This document shows, one piece after another, positions 1 to 7,428 of a DNA stretch of 64,000 nt. The translations under genes and the position numbers were made by a program. The stretch's first letter is position 1. Every line of letters begins with the position of its first letter. Under the pieces are notes generated by a model that ran no database searches, was not told the origin of the DNA, and saw nothing but the letters and a program-made list of their open reading frames with translations. This DNA is from Bradyrhizobium sp. LTSP885. Lineage in GTDB: Bacteria; Pseudomonadota; Alphaproteobacteria; Rhizobiales; Xanthobacteraceae. The stretch lies in the NCBI RefSeq assembly GCF_000938305.1, contig NZ_JYMT01000043.1, positions 149,623 to 213,622 on the forward strand, read 5' to 3'.

Positions 1-94
1 TCTTGCCCTGCTTGCCGCTGCCGCACTCTGGTTCCATTACGGGTCCACGGTGTTCTTCGAGATGATCGCCGCCGGCATCTCAGCCTGCTTCTGA
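1..94 (+). CDS. C-terminal end of a small membrane protein (partial)
   Basis: The window opens inside a reading frame that runs to a TGA at 92-94. About 30 residues are visible (ending FFEMIAAGISACF), hydrophobic and rich in Ala and Leu, so it looks like the tail of a short membrane-anchored protein. It ends 22 bp before the Sco gene on the same strand, so the two may be co-transcribed. The family cannot be named from this fragment, and the start lies outside the window. Confidence 0.5.
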   Translation, partial: LALLAAAALWFHYGSTVFFEMIAAGISACF

Positions 95-116
95 CCGACA
101 AGGACGCCCTCGCATC

Positions 117-707
117 ATGCCCCAAACCACCCGCCCGCTGGTGATCTTTGCCGCCTTTGCCGCCAGCCTGGCGGTTGGCCTGGTCATCATGCTGTGGGCC
201 GTCGGAGGCTTGCGCAGCGTCACAGCGCCGGCCGCGATCGGCGGGCCGTTCCAGCTCACCGACCAGTCCGGCCAGACCGTCACCGACAAGGATCTCAAGG
301 GCAAGCCGACGCTGATCTTCTTCGGCTTCACCCATTGTCCCGACGTCTGCCCGACCTCGCTGTTCGAAATGTCCGAGGTGCTGAGGGCGATGGGCAAGGA
401 CGCCGATCGTGTGAACACCTATTTCGTCTCGGTCGATCCCGAGCGCGACACCCAGGCCGCGATGAAGGATTACCTCTCGAGCTTCGACCCGCATTTGAAG
501 GGCCTCACCGGCGATCAGGCCTCGATCGCCAAGGTGCTGTCGGAATATCGCGTCTATGCCAAGAAGGTGCCGCTCAAGGATGGCGACTACACGATGGATC
601 ACACCGCGCTGATCTATCTGATGGATCGCGACGGCCATTTCGTGTCGCCGTTCAACCTGAAACGGACGCCCGAGGACGCGGCGACCGATTTGAAACGGTA
701 TCTCTGA
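117..707 (+). CDS. SCO family protein (Sco1/SenC/PrrC copper chaperone)
   Basis: A 196-residue protein with an N-terminal membrane anchor (about residues 7-30) and a thioredoxin-fold SCO1/SenC domain. The copper-binding CxxxC is visible in the stretch FTHCPDVCPTS, and the distal histidine lies in MDHTALIY. SCO proteins deliver copper to, or reduce, the CuA site of cytochrome c oxidase subunit II from the periplasmic side of the membrane. The oxidase genes themselves are about 47 kb away in this window. Length and motifs are normal for the family. The ATG at 117 directly precedes the hydrophobic anchor. Confidence 0.93.
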   Translation: MPQTTRPLVIFAAFAASLAVGLVIMLWAVGGLRSVTAPAAIGGPFQLTDQSGQTVTDKDLKGKPTLIFFGFTHCPDVCPTSLFEMSEVLRAMGKDADRVNTYFVSVDPERDTQAAMKDYLSSFDPHLKGLTGDQASIAKVLSEYRVYAKKVPLKDGDYTMDHTALIYLMDRDGHFVSPFNLKRTPEDAATDLKRYL

Positions 708-800
708 TCGCTTTGGCCGCTCGTAATTGGCCCAATCGGCGCTCGCATCGCGCTTCGGATGGTCTATAAGGCCGTCCAATTCCTTCAAAATCGTCCATTT

Positions 801-1850
801 ATGCCAGATCAGCCCACCCAGCCCTTTGCCGTCCGGTCGCGCCAGGTCGCTCATCTGGTCGCGGCGATGATGGCGGCTGGATTGCTGGCATCGGCTGGTC
901 CCGCGGCCGCACAGACGCCCCCCGCTCAGCCCGCGCAGACGCCGCCGGCCAAGACCGCTCCAGCTCCGGCTCCGGCCCCGTCCGCCAAGTCGGCGCCTGC
1001 GCAGGCCGCTCCGGCAGCGTCCCCGCCTGCGGCCGCGGCTCCATCGGCACTGACCGCGCCGCCGAAGGCGGCCGCCGAAGGCGCGCCGCAGGCGGTGCCG
1101 GGCTTCTGGGATCCACGGCGCCGGCCCGACCGGCCGGACCTGTCGCGGCTGACCGTGATCCGCTTCCTGACCGAGACCGATTATCCGCCGTTCAACTTCA
1201 CCGGCCCGGACGGCAATCCGGCCGGCTTCAACGTCGATCTGGCCCGCTCGCTCTGCGACGAGATCAAAGTCACCTGCACCATTCAGATGCGCCGCTTCGA
1301 AACCCTGGTCGATGCGCTCGCGACCAACCGGGGCGATGCCATCATTGCCTCGCTCGCGGTGACACCGCAGCTCCGCGCCAAGGTCGATTTCACCGACCCC
1401 TATTATCGCGCGCCGGCGCGCTTTGTTTCACGGCGCGACGCCGTGATGGCTGAGATCCGTCCCGAATATCTCGAGGGCAAGAAGGTCGGTGTCATCACCG
1501 GCACCTCGCACGAGGCCTATCTCAAGGCGATGTTCACCGACGCCGAGGTCCATTCCTATCCGAATGACGACGCGCTGCGTGGGGCGCTCCGCCGCGGCGA
1601 GGTCGACTTGATCTTTGGCGATGCGATCGCGCTGGCGTTCTGGATCAACGGCACCGATTCGGCCGAATGCTGCGCCTTCTCCGGCGGCCCGTTCGTCGAA
1701 AGCCGCTATTTCGGCGAGGGCGTCGGCATCGCCGTGCGCAAAGGCAACGACCTGCTGCGACAGTCGCTCAACTGGGCGCTGTTCCGTCTCTGGGAAAAAG
1801 GCCGCTTCACCGATCTGTGGCTGCGGTACTTCTCGATCAGCCCGTTTTGA
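801..1850 (+). CDS. Transporter substrate-binding domain protein (SBP family 3)
   Basis: About 349 residues. An N-terminal signal sequence (around residues 14-35) is followed by a Pro/Ala-rich linker of about 65 residues and then a family 3 solute-binding domain (start near TETDYPPFNF, with NPAGFNVDLA and the DFTDPYY segment typical of amino-acid binding proteins). The ATG at 801 is preferred; the frame is open upstream to an ATG at 759, but that adds only non-signal-like residues. No permease or ATPase gene is adjacent, so it is an orphan binding protein whose ligand is unknown. The low-complexity linker may space the domain from the membrane or cell wall. Confidence 0.82.
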   Translation: MPDQPTQPFAVRSRQVAHLVAAMMAAGLLASAGPAAAQTPPAQPAQTPPAKTAPAPAPAPSAKSAPAQAAPAASPPAAAAPSALTAPPKAAAEGAPQAVPGFWDPRRRPDRPDLSRLTVIRFLTETDYPPFNFTGPDGNPAGFNVDLARSLCDEIKVTCTIQMRRFETLVDALATNRGDAIIASLAVTPQLRAKVDFTDPYYRAPARFVSRRDAVMAEIRPEYLEGKKVGVITGTSHEAYLKAMFTDAEVHSYPNDDALRGALRRGEVDLIFGDAIALAFWINGTDSAECCAFSGGPFVESRYFGEGVGIAVRKGNDLLRQSLNWALFRLWEKGRFTDLWLRYFSISPF

Positions 1851-1853
1851 AGC

Positions 1854-1957
1854 AGTCATTCCGGGATGGTCCGAAGGACCAGACCTCAGGTGCGCGATTG
1901 CGCACCGGGGAATCTCGAGATTCCGGGTTCGATGCTGCCGCATCGCCCCGGAATGAC
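1854..1957. repeat. Intergenic inverted repeat (family 4, 'cattccggg' type)
   Basis: The ends are inverted (cattccggg near 1857 and ccccggaatg near 1946-1955), so the RNA would fold into a long imperfect hairpin. It fills most of the gap between the binding-protein gene and lysS. The window's last bases (from about 63982) begin what looks like another copy. Such elements are common between genes in Bradyrhizobium; no coding capacity is evident. Confidence 0.65.
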
Positions 1958-2030
1958 GATGACCTTCCATCATTTTGCATTTTGCCACGAAAACGCTAGT
2001 TTCCGCGTCCCTTTGGAGAAAGCCTGAAGA

Positions 2031-3671
2031 ATGTCCGTGATTGATCCTCCCTTCAGCCCGAGCGATTTGCGTGCGCTCGCCGAACAATCCAACGCCTGGC
2101 CATTCGAGCAGGCGAAAGCGATCGTGGCGCGGCTGAAGAAAACTCCGAAGCAGGAGGTGCTGTTCGAGACCGGTTACGGTCCGTCGGGGCTGCCGCATAT
2201 CGGCACCTTCGGCGAGGTCGCACGCACCTCCATGGTCCGCCACGCCTTCCGCGTGCTGACCGAGGACAAGATCAAGACGCGCCTGCTCGCTTTCTCCGAC
2301 GACATGGACGGCCTGCGCAAGGTGCCCGACAACGTGCCGAACAAGGAGCTGCTGGAGAAGAATCTCGGCAAGCCGCTGACCAAGGTGCCCGATCCGTTCG
2401 GCACCCATCCGAGCTTCGGCCAGCACAACAATGCGCGGCTGCGCGCCTTCCTCGACCAGTTCGGCTTCGACTATGAATTCGCGAGCGCGACCGAGTATTA
2501 CACCTCGGGGAAGTTCGACGCGGCGCTGCTGCGCATGCTCGAGCGGATCGACAAGGTGATGGCGATCATGCTGCCGTCGCTCCGCGAGGAGCGCGCGGCC
2601 AGCTATTCGCCGTTCCTGCCGATCTGTCCGCGCACCGGGCTGGTGCTCTACGTTCCGGTCACCGCGCATGATGCCAAGGCTGGCACCATCTCCTACGAAG
2701 ATCCGGAAACCAAGGAGAGCGTCACCGTTCCCGTCACCGGCGGCCATTGCAAGCTGCAATGGAAGCCGGATTGGGCGATGCGCTGGTTCGCGCTCGGCGT
2801 CGACTATGAAATGGCCGGCAAGGACCTGATCGACTCGGTCAAGCTGTCGGGCAAGATCTGCGCGGCGCTTGGCGGCACGCCGCCCGAGGGCTTCAATTTC
2901 GAACTGTTCCTCGACGAGAAGGGCCAGAAGATCTCGAAGTCGAAGGGCAATGGCCTGACCATCGACGAATGGCTGCGCTACGCCTCGCCGGAATCGCTGT
3001 CGCTGTTCATGTATCGCGAGCCGAAGGCGGCGAAGCGGCTGTATTTCGACGTCATCCCGCGCAATGTCGACGACTATCAGCAATTCCTCGATGGCTTTCC
3101 AAAGCAGGAAGCACGGCAGCAGCTGCAGAACCCGGTCTGGCACATCCATTCCGCCAAGCCGCCGCAGGCTGACATGCCCGTCACCTTCCAGCTGTTGCTG
3201 ACGCTGGTGTCGTCATCGAACGCGGAGAATGCCGAGACGCTGTGGGGCTTCATCGGCCGCTATCGCCCGGGCGTGACGCCGCAGTCGCATCCGAAGCTCG
3301 ACGACATGGTCGGCTACGCCATCAACTATTATCGCGACTTCGTGGCGCCGACAAAACAGTTCCGCGAGCCGACCGAAGGCGAACGCGCCGCGCTGCAGGA
3401 TCTGCGCGACGCGCTCTCCAATCTGGCCGTGGGCGCGAGCGCGGAAGACATCCAGAACGTGGTCTACGAGATCGGCCGCCGCGAGCCGTTCCTGGACACG
3501 GTCAAGAAGGGCAAGGACGGCCGTCCCGGCGTCTCGCTCGACTGGTTCAACATGCTCTACCAGGTGCTGCTCGGCCAGGAGAAGGGCCCGCGCTTCGGCT
3601 CCTTTGTGGCGGTCTATGGCGTGCAGAATGCGGTGAGCATGATCGACGGCGCGCTGGCGCGGTCGGCTTAG
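2031..3671 (+). CDS. lysS: Lysine--tRNA ligase, class I
   Basis: A 546-residue class I lysyl-tRNA synthetase, the form found in archaea and many alphaproteobacteria in place of the class II enzyme. The HIGH-type signature is in GPSGLPHIGTFGEV (around residue 50) and the KMSKS-type loop is in GQKISKSKGNG (around residue 300). It charges tRNA-Lys with lysine using ATP in the cytoplasm. The C-terminal half carries the helical anticodon-binding region. The gene stands alone between two repeat elements. The ATG at 2031 gives the expected N-terminus. Confidence 0.95.
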   Translation: MSVIDPPFSPSDLRALAEQSNAWPFEQAKAIVARLKKTPKQEVLFETGYGPSGLPHIGTFGEVARTSMVRHAFRVLTEDKIKTRLLAFSDDMDGLRKVPDNVPNKELLEKNLGKPLTKVPDPFGTHPSFGQHNNARLRAFLDQFGFDYEFASATEYYTSGKFDAALLRMLERIDKVMAIMLPSLREERAASYSPFLPICPRTGLVLYVPVTAHDAKAGTISYEDPETKESVTVPVTGGHCKLQWKPDWAMRWFALGVDYEMAGKDLIDSVKLSGKICAALGGTPPEGFNFELFLDEKGQKISKSKGNGLTIDEWLRYASPESLSLFMYREPKAAKRLYFDVIPRNVDDYQQFLDGFPKQEARQQLQNPVWHIHSAKPPQADMPVTFQLLLTLVSSSNAENAETLWGFIGRYRPGVTPQSHPKLDDMVGYAINYYRDFVAPTKQFREPTEGERAALQDLRDALSNLAVGASAEDIQNVVYEIGRREPFLDTVKKGKDGRPGVSLDWFNMLYQVLLGQEKGPRFGSFVAVYGVQNAVSMIDGALARSA

Positions 3672-3672
3672 G

Positions 3673-3820
3673 CTTCTCCCTTCTCCCCCTGTGGGAGAAG
3701 GTGGCGCGAAGCGCCGGATGAGGGGTATGTCTCCACGAACTCGGTACGTGTGGATGGATACCCCTCACCCGTCCGCGATGCTGCGCATCGCGTCCACCCT
3801 CTCCCACAGGGGGAGAGGGA
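3673..3820. repeat. Intergenic inverted repeat (family 1, 'gtgggagaaggtggcgcg' type)
   Basis: Two inverted arms (ctccccctgtgggagaagg near 3684-3702 and ctctcccacagggggagagg near 3800-3819) enclose a shorter inverted core around ggatgaggggt and acccctcaccc. It lies directly after the lysS stop. Related copies are at 12991-13111 and 53130-53296, with a more divergent one at 14500-14655. It could fold as an RNA hairpin and act as a transcript end. Confidence 0.75.
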
Positions 3821-3947
3821 CAAAAGCCCGCAAAATCCGGATGGCTGCTCCCCGGCAATTTCAGCTGAGCTCGCGCCGGATTGCGCTACACTCGCGCGCA
3901 TAACAACACCTCGGCCCGACAGGGCCGGTACAGATGGGAGCACGCGT

Positions 3948-4733
3948 ATGCAGTTCAGGGTTTCGCCGTCATCGCTGCAGAACGACTCGAGCGCCGAGGA
4001 ATGGCAGGCGCGGGTCGATCTCGCAGCCGCGCATCGGCTCGCCTTCAATCACGGTTTTTCGGAAGGCATCTTCAACCATCTCACCCTCGTGGTGCCCGGC
4101 CGCACCGATCGTTACTATCAGATCCCGTTCGGCATGCACTGGTCGGAGGTGACGGCGTCGTCCTTCATGGAGGTCGGCATCGACGATGCCGAGGTGAAGC
4201 GCGGCGAGGGCGAAGTCGAGCGCTCCTGCTATTGCATCCACGCGCCGATCCACAAGGCGTTGCCGCAGGCCAAGGCGGTGTTCCACACCCACATGCCGTT
4301 TGCCAGCGCGCTGACCCGGCTCGAAGATCCGCGCATCAAGGAGATCGGCCAGACCGAGGTCGGGCTGTCGGAAGCGATCGCCTATGACGACGTCTATACT
4401 GGTCCCGCGCTCGATCCCGCCGAAGGCGCGCGGCTGGCGAAAGTGATCGGCAACAAGACCGTGCTGTTCATGGCCAATCACGGCATCTCTACTGTCGGAG
4501 AGACCATCGCCGACGCCTATGACCGGCTCTATTACGTCGAGCGCGCCGCGCAGGTGCAGATCTACGCGATGTGGACCCAGCAGCCGCTGAAGCAATTGCC
4601 GCCGCAGGTGGTCGAGAAGACCAAGCGCGATTTTCGCGACGACCACCTCTACAAGGGCCCGACCCCGTCGCAGCGGCATTTCGATGCGCTCAAGCGGATG
4701 CTGGACCGGAGAGAGCCTGATTACGCGACGTGA
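3948..4733 (+). CDS. Class II aldolase/adducin family protein
   Basis: About 261 residues with the class II aldolase/adducin fold. Zinc-ligand histidines typical of the family are visible in FHTHMPFAS (around residue 108) and in MANHGISTVG (around residue 178); HLTLVVPGRTD near residue 45 fits the substrate/phosphate-binding segment. The family includes fuculose-phosphate aldolases, ribulose-phosphate epimerases and non-enzymatic adducin-like proteins, so the substrate is not predicted. The ATG at 3948 is chosen because the open frame upstream runs back into the repeat element. It is monocistronic in this window. Confidence 0.85.
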   Translation: MQFRVSPSSLQNDSSAEEWQARVDLAAAHRLAFNHGFSEGIFNHLTLVVPGRTDRYYQIPFGMHWSEVTASSFMEVGIDDAEVKRGEGEVERSCYCIHAPIHKALPQAKAVFHTHMPFASALTRLEDPRIKEIGQTEVGLSEAIAYDDVYTGPALDPAEGARLAKVIGNKTVLFMANHGISTVGETIADAYDRLYYVERAAQVQIYAMWTQQPLKQLPPQVVEKTKRDFRDDHLYKGPTPSQRHFDALKRMLDRREPDYAT

Positions 4734-4763
4734 GGTGAGGTAAGGCGCGTCGCAATCTCTATT

Positions 4764-4892
4764 GTCGTCCCGGCGAAGGCCGGGACCATAACCACCGCAT
4801 AAAGTATTGGAGCGGGCTGTGGCTCCAGCCTGCTCCAATACTTTATGCGGTGGTTATGGATCCCGGGTCGCGCTTCGCTTGCCCGGGACGAC
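4764..4892. repeat. Intergenic inverted repeat (family 3, 'gtcgtcccggcgaaggccggga' type)
   Basis: The ends gtcgtcccgg and cccgggacgac are inverted, and inside them taaccaccgcataaagtatt (4789-4808) is repeated in inverted form as aatactttatgcggtggtta (4837-4856), so nearly the whole element can fold on itself. It lies between convergent genes (aldolase, plus; S24 regulator, minus). A related copy is at 18076-18197. Confidence 0.75.
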
Positions 4893-4938
4893 ACCGGTGT
4901 TCGTGGCGACGCGCTCGCTCTGCTACTCACTCGCCCAA

Positions 4939-5592
4939 CTACTGGCTCACCCACACGATCCGCGCGATCCACGCGACCTCGTCCGCATCGAGCATGCGGT
5001 CGGGATGATCAGGATTGAGCGAGGCAAGCTCCAGCACCTTGGCGGTGCGGCGTTTCAGTTCCTTCACCATCACCTCGCCGCCTGACGTGCGCACCACCAC
5101 GCGGTCGCCGCGGCGGATTGCGGTTGCCGGCGACACCACGATGATGTCGCCCTCGCGATAAGTGGGCTTCATCTGATCGCCCTCGATCTCCAGCGCATAG
5201 GCGTGCTCGTCGCTCACAGCGGGCAGCGCCACCTCGTCCCAGCCCTTTCCGATGGGAGCACCGCTGTCGTCGAAATGGCCGCTCGAGCCCGCCTGGGTGA
5301 AGCCGAGCAGCGGCACCGACTGGCCGGTGCGCCCGCCGTCACCGATCAGCTGCACGAAGGTGTCGATCGAGGCGTTGGTCGCGGCCAGTGCTTTCGAGAC
5401 CGACTCGGTCGACGGCCAGCGCTCGCGGCCGCCGCCGGTGACGCGTTTGGACCGGTTGAAGGTGGTGGGGTCGAGGCCGGCGCGCTTGGCGAGGCCGGAC
5501 GGCGACAGGCCGGCGCGTTCGGCGAGCCGGTCGAGCGCGCTCCAGACCTGGTCGTGGGTCAGCGGTCGCGGGGCCTTTGGCTGTTTGACCAT
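4939..5592 (-). CDS. XRE/S24-type transcriptional regulator (LexA/CI-like fold) lacking the catalytic serine
   Basis: A 217-residue protein: an N-terminal helix-turn-helix (SGLAKRAGLDPTTFNRSK, around residues 25-43) and a C-terminal S24/LexA-type domain (from about residue 125). In autocleaving members the nucleophile is the Ser of a GxSM motif; here the matching stretch reads EIEGDQMKPTYREGD, with Gln in that place. The partner Lys appears present in GEVMVKELK. It is therefore predicted to bind DNA without RecA-stimulated self-cleavage. The ATG at 5592 is chosen because the longer frame upstream only translates a repeat. A short palindrome just upstream (5600-5613) may be its own operator. 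Target genes are unknown. Confidence 0.82.
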   Translation of the reverse strand: MVKQPKAPRPLTHDQVWSALDRLAERAGLSPSGLAKRAGLDPTTFNRSKRVTGGGRERWPSTESVSKALAATNASIDTFVQLIGDGGRTGQSVPLLGFTQAGSSGHFDDSGAPIGKGWDEVALPAVSDEHAYALEIEGDQMKPTYREGDIIVVSPATAIRRGDRVVVRTSGGEVMVKELKRRTAKVLELASLNPDHPDRMLDADEVAWIARIVWVSQ

Positions 5593-5599
5593 CGAGGAC

Positions 5600-5613
5600 G
5601 TTCCCTGTGGAAC
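5600..5613. promoter_or_regulatory. Candidate operator: gttcc-N4-ggaac
   Basis: A 14-bp inverted repeat (gttccctgtggaac) ends 7 bp before the start codon of the S24-type regulator on the minus strand, overlapping the place expected for its ribosome-binding site. The position suits autoregulation. The arms are only 5 bp, so chance occurrence is possible. Confidence 0.3.
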
Positions 5614-5655
5614 TTTAGGAATTATTGCCTCAATCGGGCAGCTTCCGCAATTCTG

Positions 5656-5757
5656 CTCTGGAGCCGCTCCGTTCCGGAACGGAACGGCTCCAGATTCTTG
5701 TTTTGACGCGTTTTCTTCACGCGAACCGGGATCCACTTCGCTCGAAAACGCTCTCGC
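5656..5757. repeat. Intergenic repeat (family 5, hairpin plus 'tgacgcgttttcttcacgcg')
   Basis: It begins with a strong hairpin (gagccgctccgttcc pairing with ggaacggaacggctc) followed by the conserved tail agattcttgttttgacgcg and then a segment ending ctcgaaaacgctct. Two more copies flank the DsrE-like gene at 45261-45342 and 45885-45988 in opposite orientations. The element creates a spurious N-terminal extension to the S24 regulator frame. Confidence 0.75.
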
Positions 5758-5891
5758 TGTACGGCTCAGCCGCTTGAGTTGCGGCGCGGCCGCCGATACG
5801 GTCGCTGGCTCGCCCGGTGTCGTCTGGGGTTATCCCCGCCAAATCCGGACAAAATCCCAAGAGACTCAAGGACAAAAGGGAACGCCGGCAC

Positions 5892-6236
5892 GTGCCTATA
5901 ATCTACAAAATCACCCCCGCTTCGGCCTGGCGCGAGGCCGAGCGGCAGGGCGTATACCGGGGCAGTGCGGACGACAAACGCGACGGCTTCATCCATTTTT
6001 CCACCGCGTCCCAGGTCGCCGAAACCGTGCGCAAGCACTACCAAGGGGAAACCGGCCTGTTCCTGGTTGCGGTCGATGGTGACGCACTCGGCGACGCGCT
6101 GCGCTGGGAGCCATCGCGCAATGACGAGCTGTTCCCGCATCTTTATGGCGAGCTCGACCTTGGCGCGGTGATCGAAATCCTCAGCCTGCACGCCCGCTCC
6201 GATGGCGGTCACGACGTTCCGGAGCTCAAGCCGTGA
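5892..6236 (+). CDS. DUF952 domain-containing protein
   Basis: A 114-residue protein matching the DUF952 pattern: a short N-terminal strand (PIIYKITPASAW) followed by GVYRGSADDKRDGFIHFSTASQ-type sequence and a C-terminal LYGELDLGAVIEI segment. The function of the family is not established; it has been noted as structurally similar to ADP-ribosyltransferase-like folds, which I state only from memory. The GTG at 5892 is chosen because family members begin about one residue before this IYK strand. Its stop overlaps the GTG of pyrD (GTGA), so the two are translationally coupled. Confidence 0.8.
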   Translation: MPIIYKITPASAWREAERQGVYRGSADDKRDGFIHFSTASQVAETVRKHYQGETGLFLVAVDGDALGDALRWEPSRNDELFPHLYGELDLGAVIEILSLHARSDGGHDVPELKP

Positions 6237-7330
6237 TTCGCGCCTTCGACGCCTTCTCGCTGCCGCTGCTGCGCTGGTTCGACGCCGAAGATGCCCATCG
6301 CATGGCGATCCAGGGCTTGAGGCTGCTGCCGCCGGTCCGGCGGCGGCCGGATGATCCGAAGCTCGCGGTACGCGCCTTCGGGCTGAACTTCCCGAATCCG
6401 ATCGGCATGGCGGCCGGCTTCGACAAGAGCGCGGAAGTGCCCGATGCGCTGCTGCGGCTCGGTTTCGGCTTTGTCGAGATCGGCTCGGTGACGCCGATAC
6501 CTCAGAGCGGCAATCCGCGGCCGCGGTTGTTCCGGCTCGAGCGCGACGAGGGCGTAATCAACCGCATGGGGTTCAACAATGATGGTGCGGAGGCGGTGCT
6601 GCGGCGGCTCGCCTCACGCGCCGACCACGGCGGTATCGTCGGCGTCAATGTCGGCGCCAACAAGGATTCGTCCGATCGCGTCGCCGACTATGTGAAGCTG
6701 ATCGAGACGTTTGCGCCGGTCGCGAGCTATTTCACCGTCAACGTCTCCTCGCCGAACACGCCGGGCCTGCGCAATCTGCAGCAATCGGCAGCGCTCGACG
6801 ATCTGCTGTCGCGGGTGATCGACACCCGCGAGCGCGTCCGCAAGAATGCCGGGGACTCGCCCGTGCTGTTGAAGATCGCGCCGGATCTCAGCCTTGCCGA
6901 GCTCGACGACGTCGTGCACATCGCGCGCTCGCGCCGCGTCGACGGCATGATCGTCGCCAACACCACGCTGGCGCGCCCGTCGACGTTGCGCGAGGAGAAC
7001 CGCGCCAAGGAGCAGGGCGGCCTGTCAGGCCGGCCGCTGTTTCGGCTTTCGACGCGGATGGTGGCGGAGACGTTTGTGCGCGTCGAAGGCGCATTTCCGC
7101 TGATCGGTGTCGGCGGCATCGACTCCGGCGGCGCCGCGCTGACCAAGATCCGCGCCGGCGCCAGCCTGATCCAGCTCTATTCGTCGCTGGTCTACAAGGG
7201 GCTCGGGCTGGTCGAGGACATCAAGCGCGATTTGTCGTCGACCCTGCTGCGGACGGGGCGCGATTCGCTCTCCGAAATCGTCGGCGCCGATGCCGCGACC
7301 ATCACCGCGGAAGATTGGCCGGTGCGGTAA
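6233..7330 (+). CDS. pyrD: Dihydroorotate dehydrogenase (quinone), class 2
   Basis: A 365-residue class 2 enzyme that oxidises dihydroorotate to orotate with FMN and membrane quinone in pyrimidine synthesis. The N-terminal amphipathic helix region (about residues 1-40, FSLPLLRWFDAEDAHRMA) is present, which marks the membrane-bound class. The catalytic-serine segment is seen in TVNVSSPNTPGLRNLQ and the FMN phosphate site in GVGGIDSGG. The GTG start overlaps the stop of the DUF952 gene by 4 bp. Length and motifs are normal. Confidence 0.95.
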   Translation: MIRAFDAFSLPLLRWFDAEDAHRMAIQGLRLLPPVRRRPDDPKLAVRAFGLNFPNPIGMAAGFDKSAEVPDALLRLGFGFVEIGSVTPIPQSGNPRPRLFRLERDEGVINRMGFNNDGAEAVLRRLASRADHGGIVGVNVGANKDSSDRVADYVKLIETFAPVASYFTVNVSSPNTPGLRNLQQSAALDDLLSRVIDTRERVRKNAGDSPVLLKIAPDLSLAELDDVVHIARSRRVDGMIVANTTLARPSTLREENRAKEQGGLSGRPLFRLSTRMVAETFVRVEGAFPLIGVGGIDSGGAALTKIRAGASLIQLYSSLVYKGLGLVEDIKRDLSSTLLRTGRDSLSEIVGADAATITAEDWPVR

Positions 7331-7337
7331 ATGCCCT

Positions 7338-7423
7338 GTAGCCCGGATGAAGCGAAGCGCAATCCGGGACGAGTTCACCGCGCATACAGACCCCGGATTT
7401 CGCTTGCGCTGCATCCGGGCTAC
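7338..7423. repeat. Intergenic inverted repeat (family 2, 'gtagcccggatg' type)
   Basis: The ends gtagcccggatg and catccgggctac are perfectly inverted, with an inner pair around gcgaagcgcaatccggg and cccggatttcgcttgcgc. It lies between convergent genes pyrD and the MATE gene, where a hairpin could end transcription from both sides. Other copies are at 36965-37050, 40554-40638 and 41306-41382. Confidence 0.8.
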
Positions 7424-7428
7424 GGCAG

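Noticed and set aside
5593..5736. Longer N-terminus for the S24-type regulator
   Set aside because: The extra 48 codons translate a family 5 repeat that also occurs around 45900, and they are not part of the helix-turn-helix domain.
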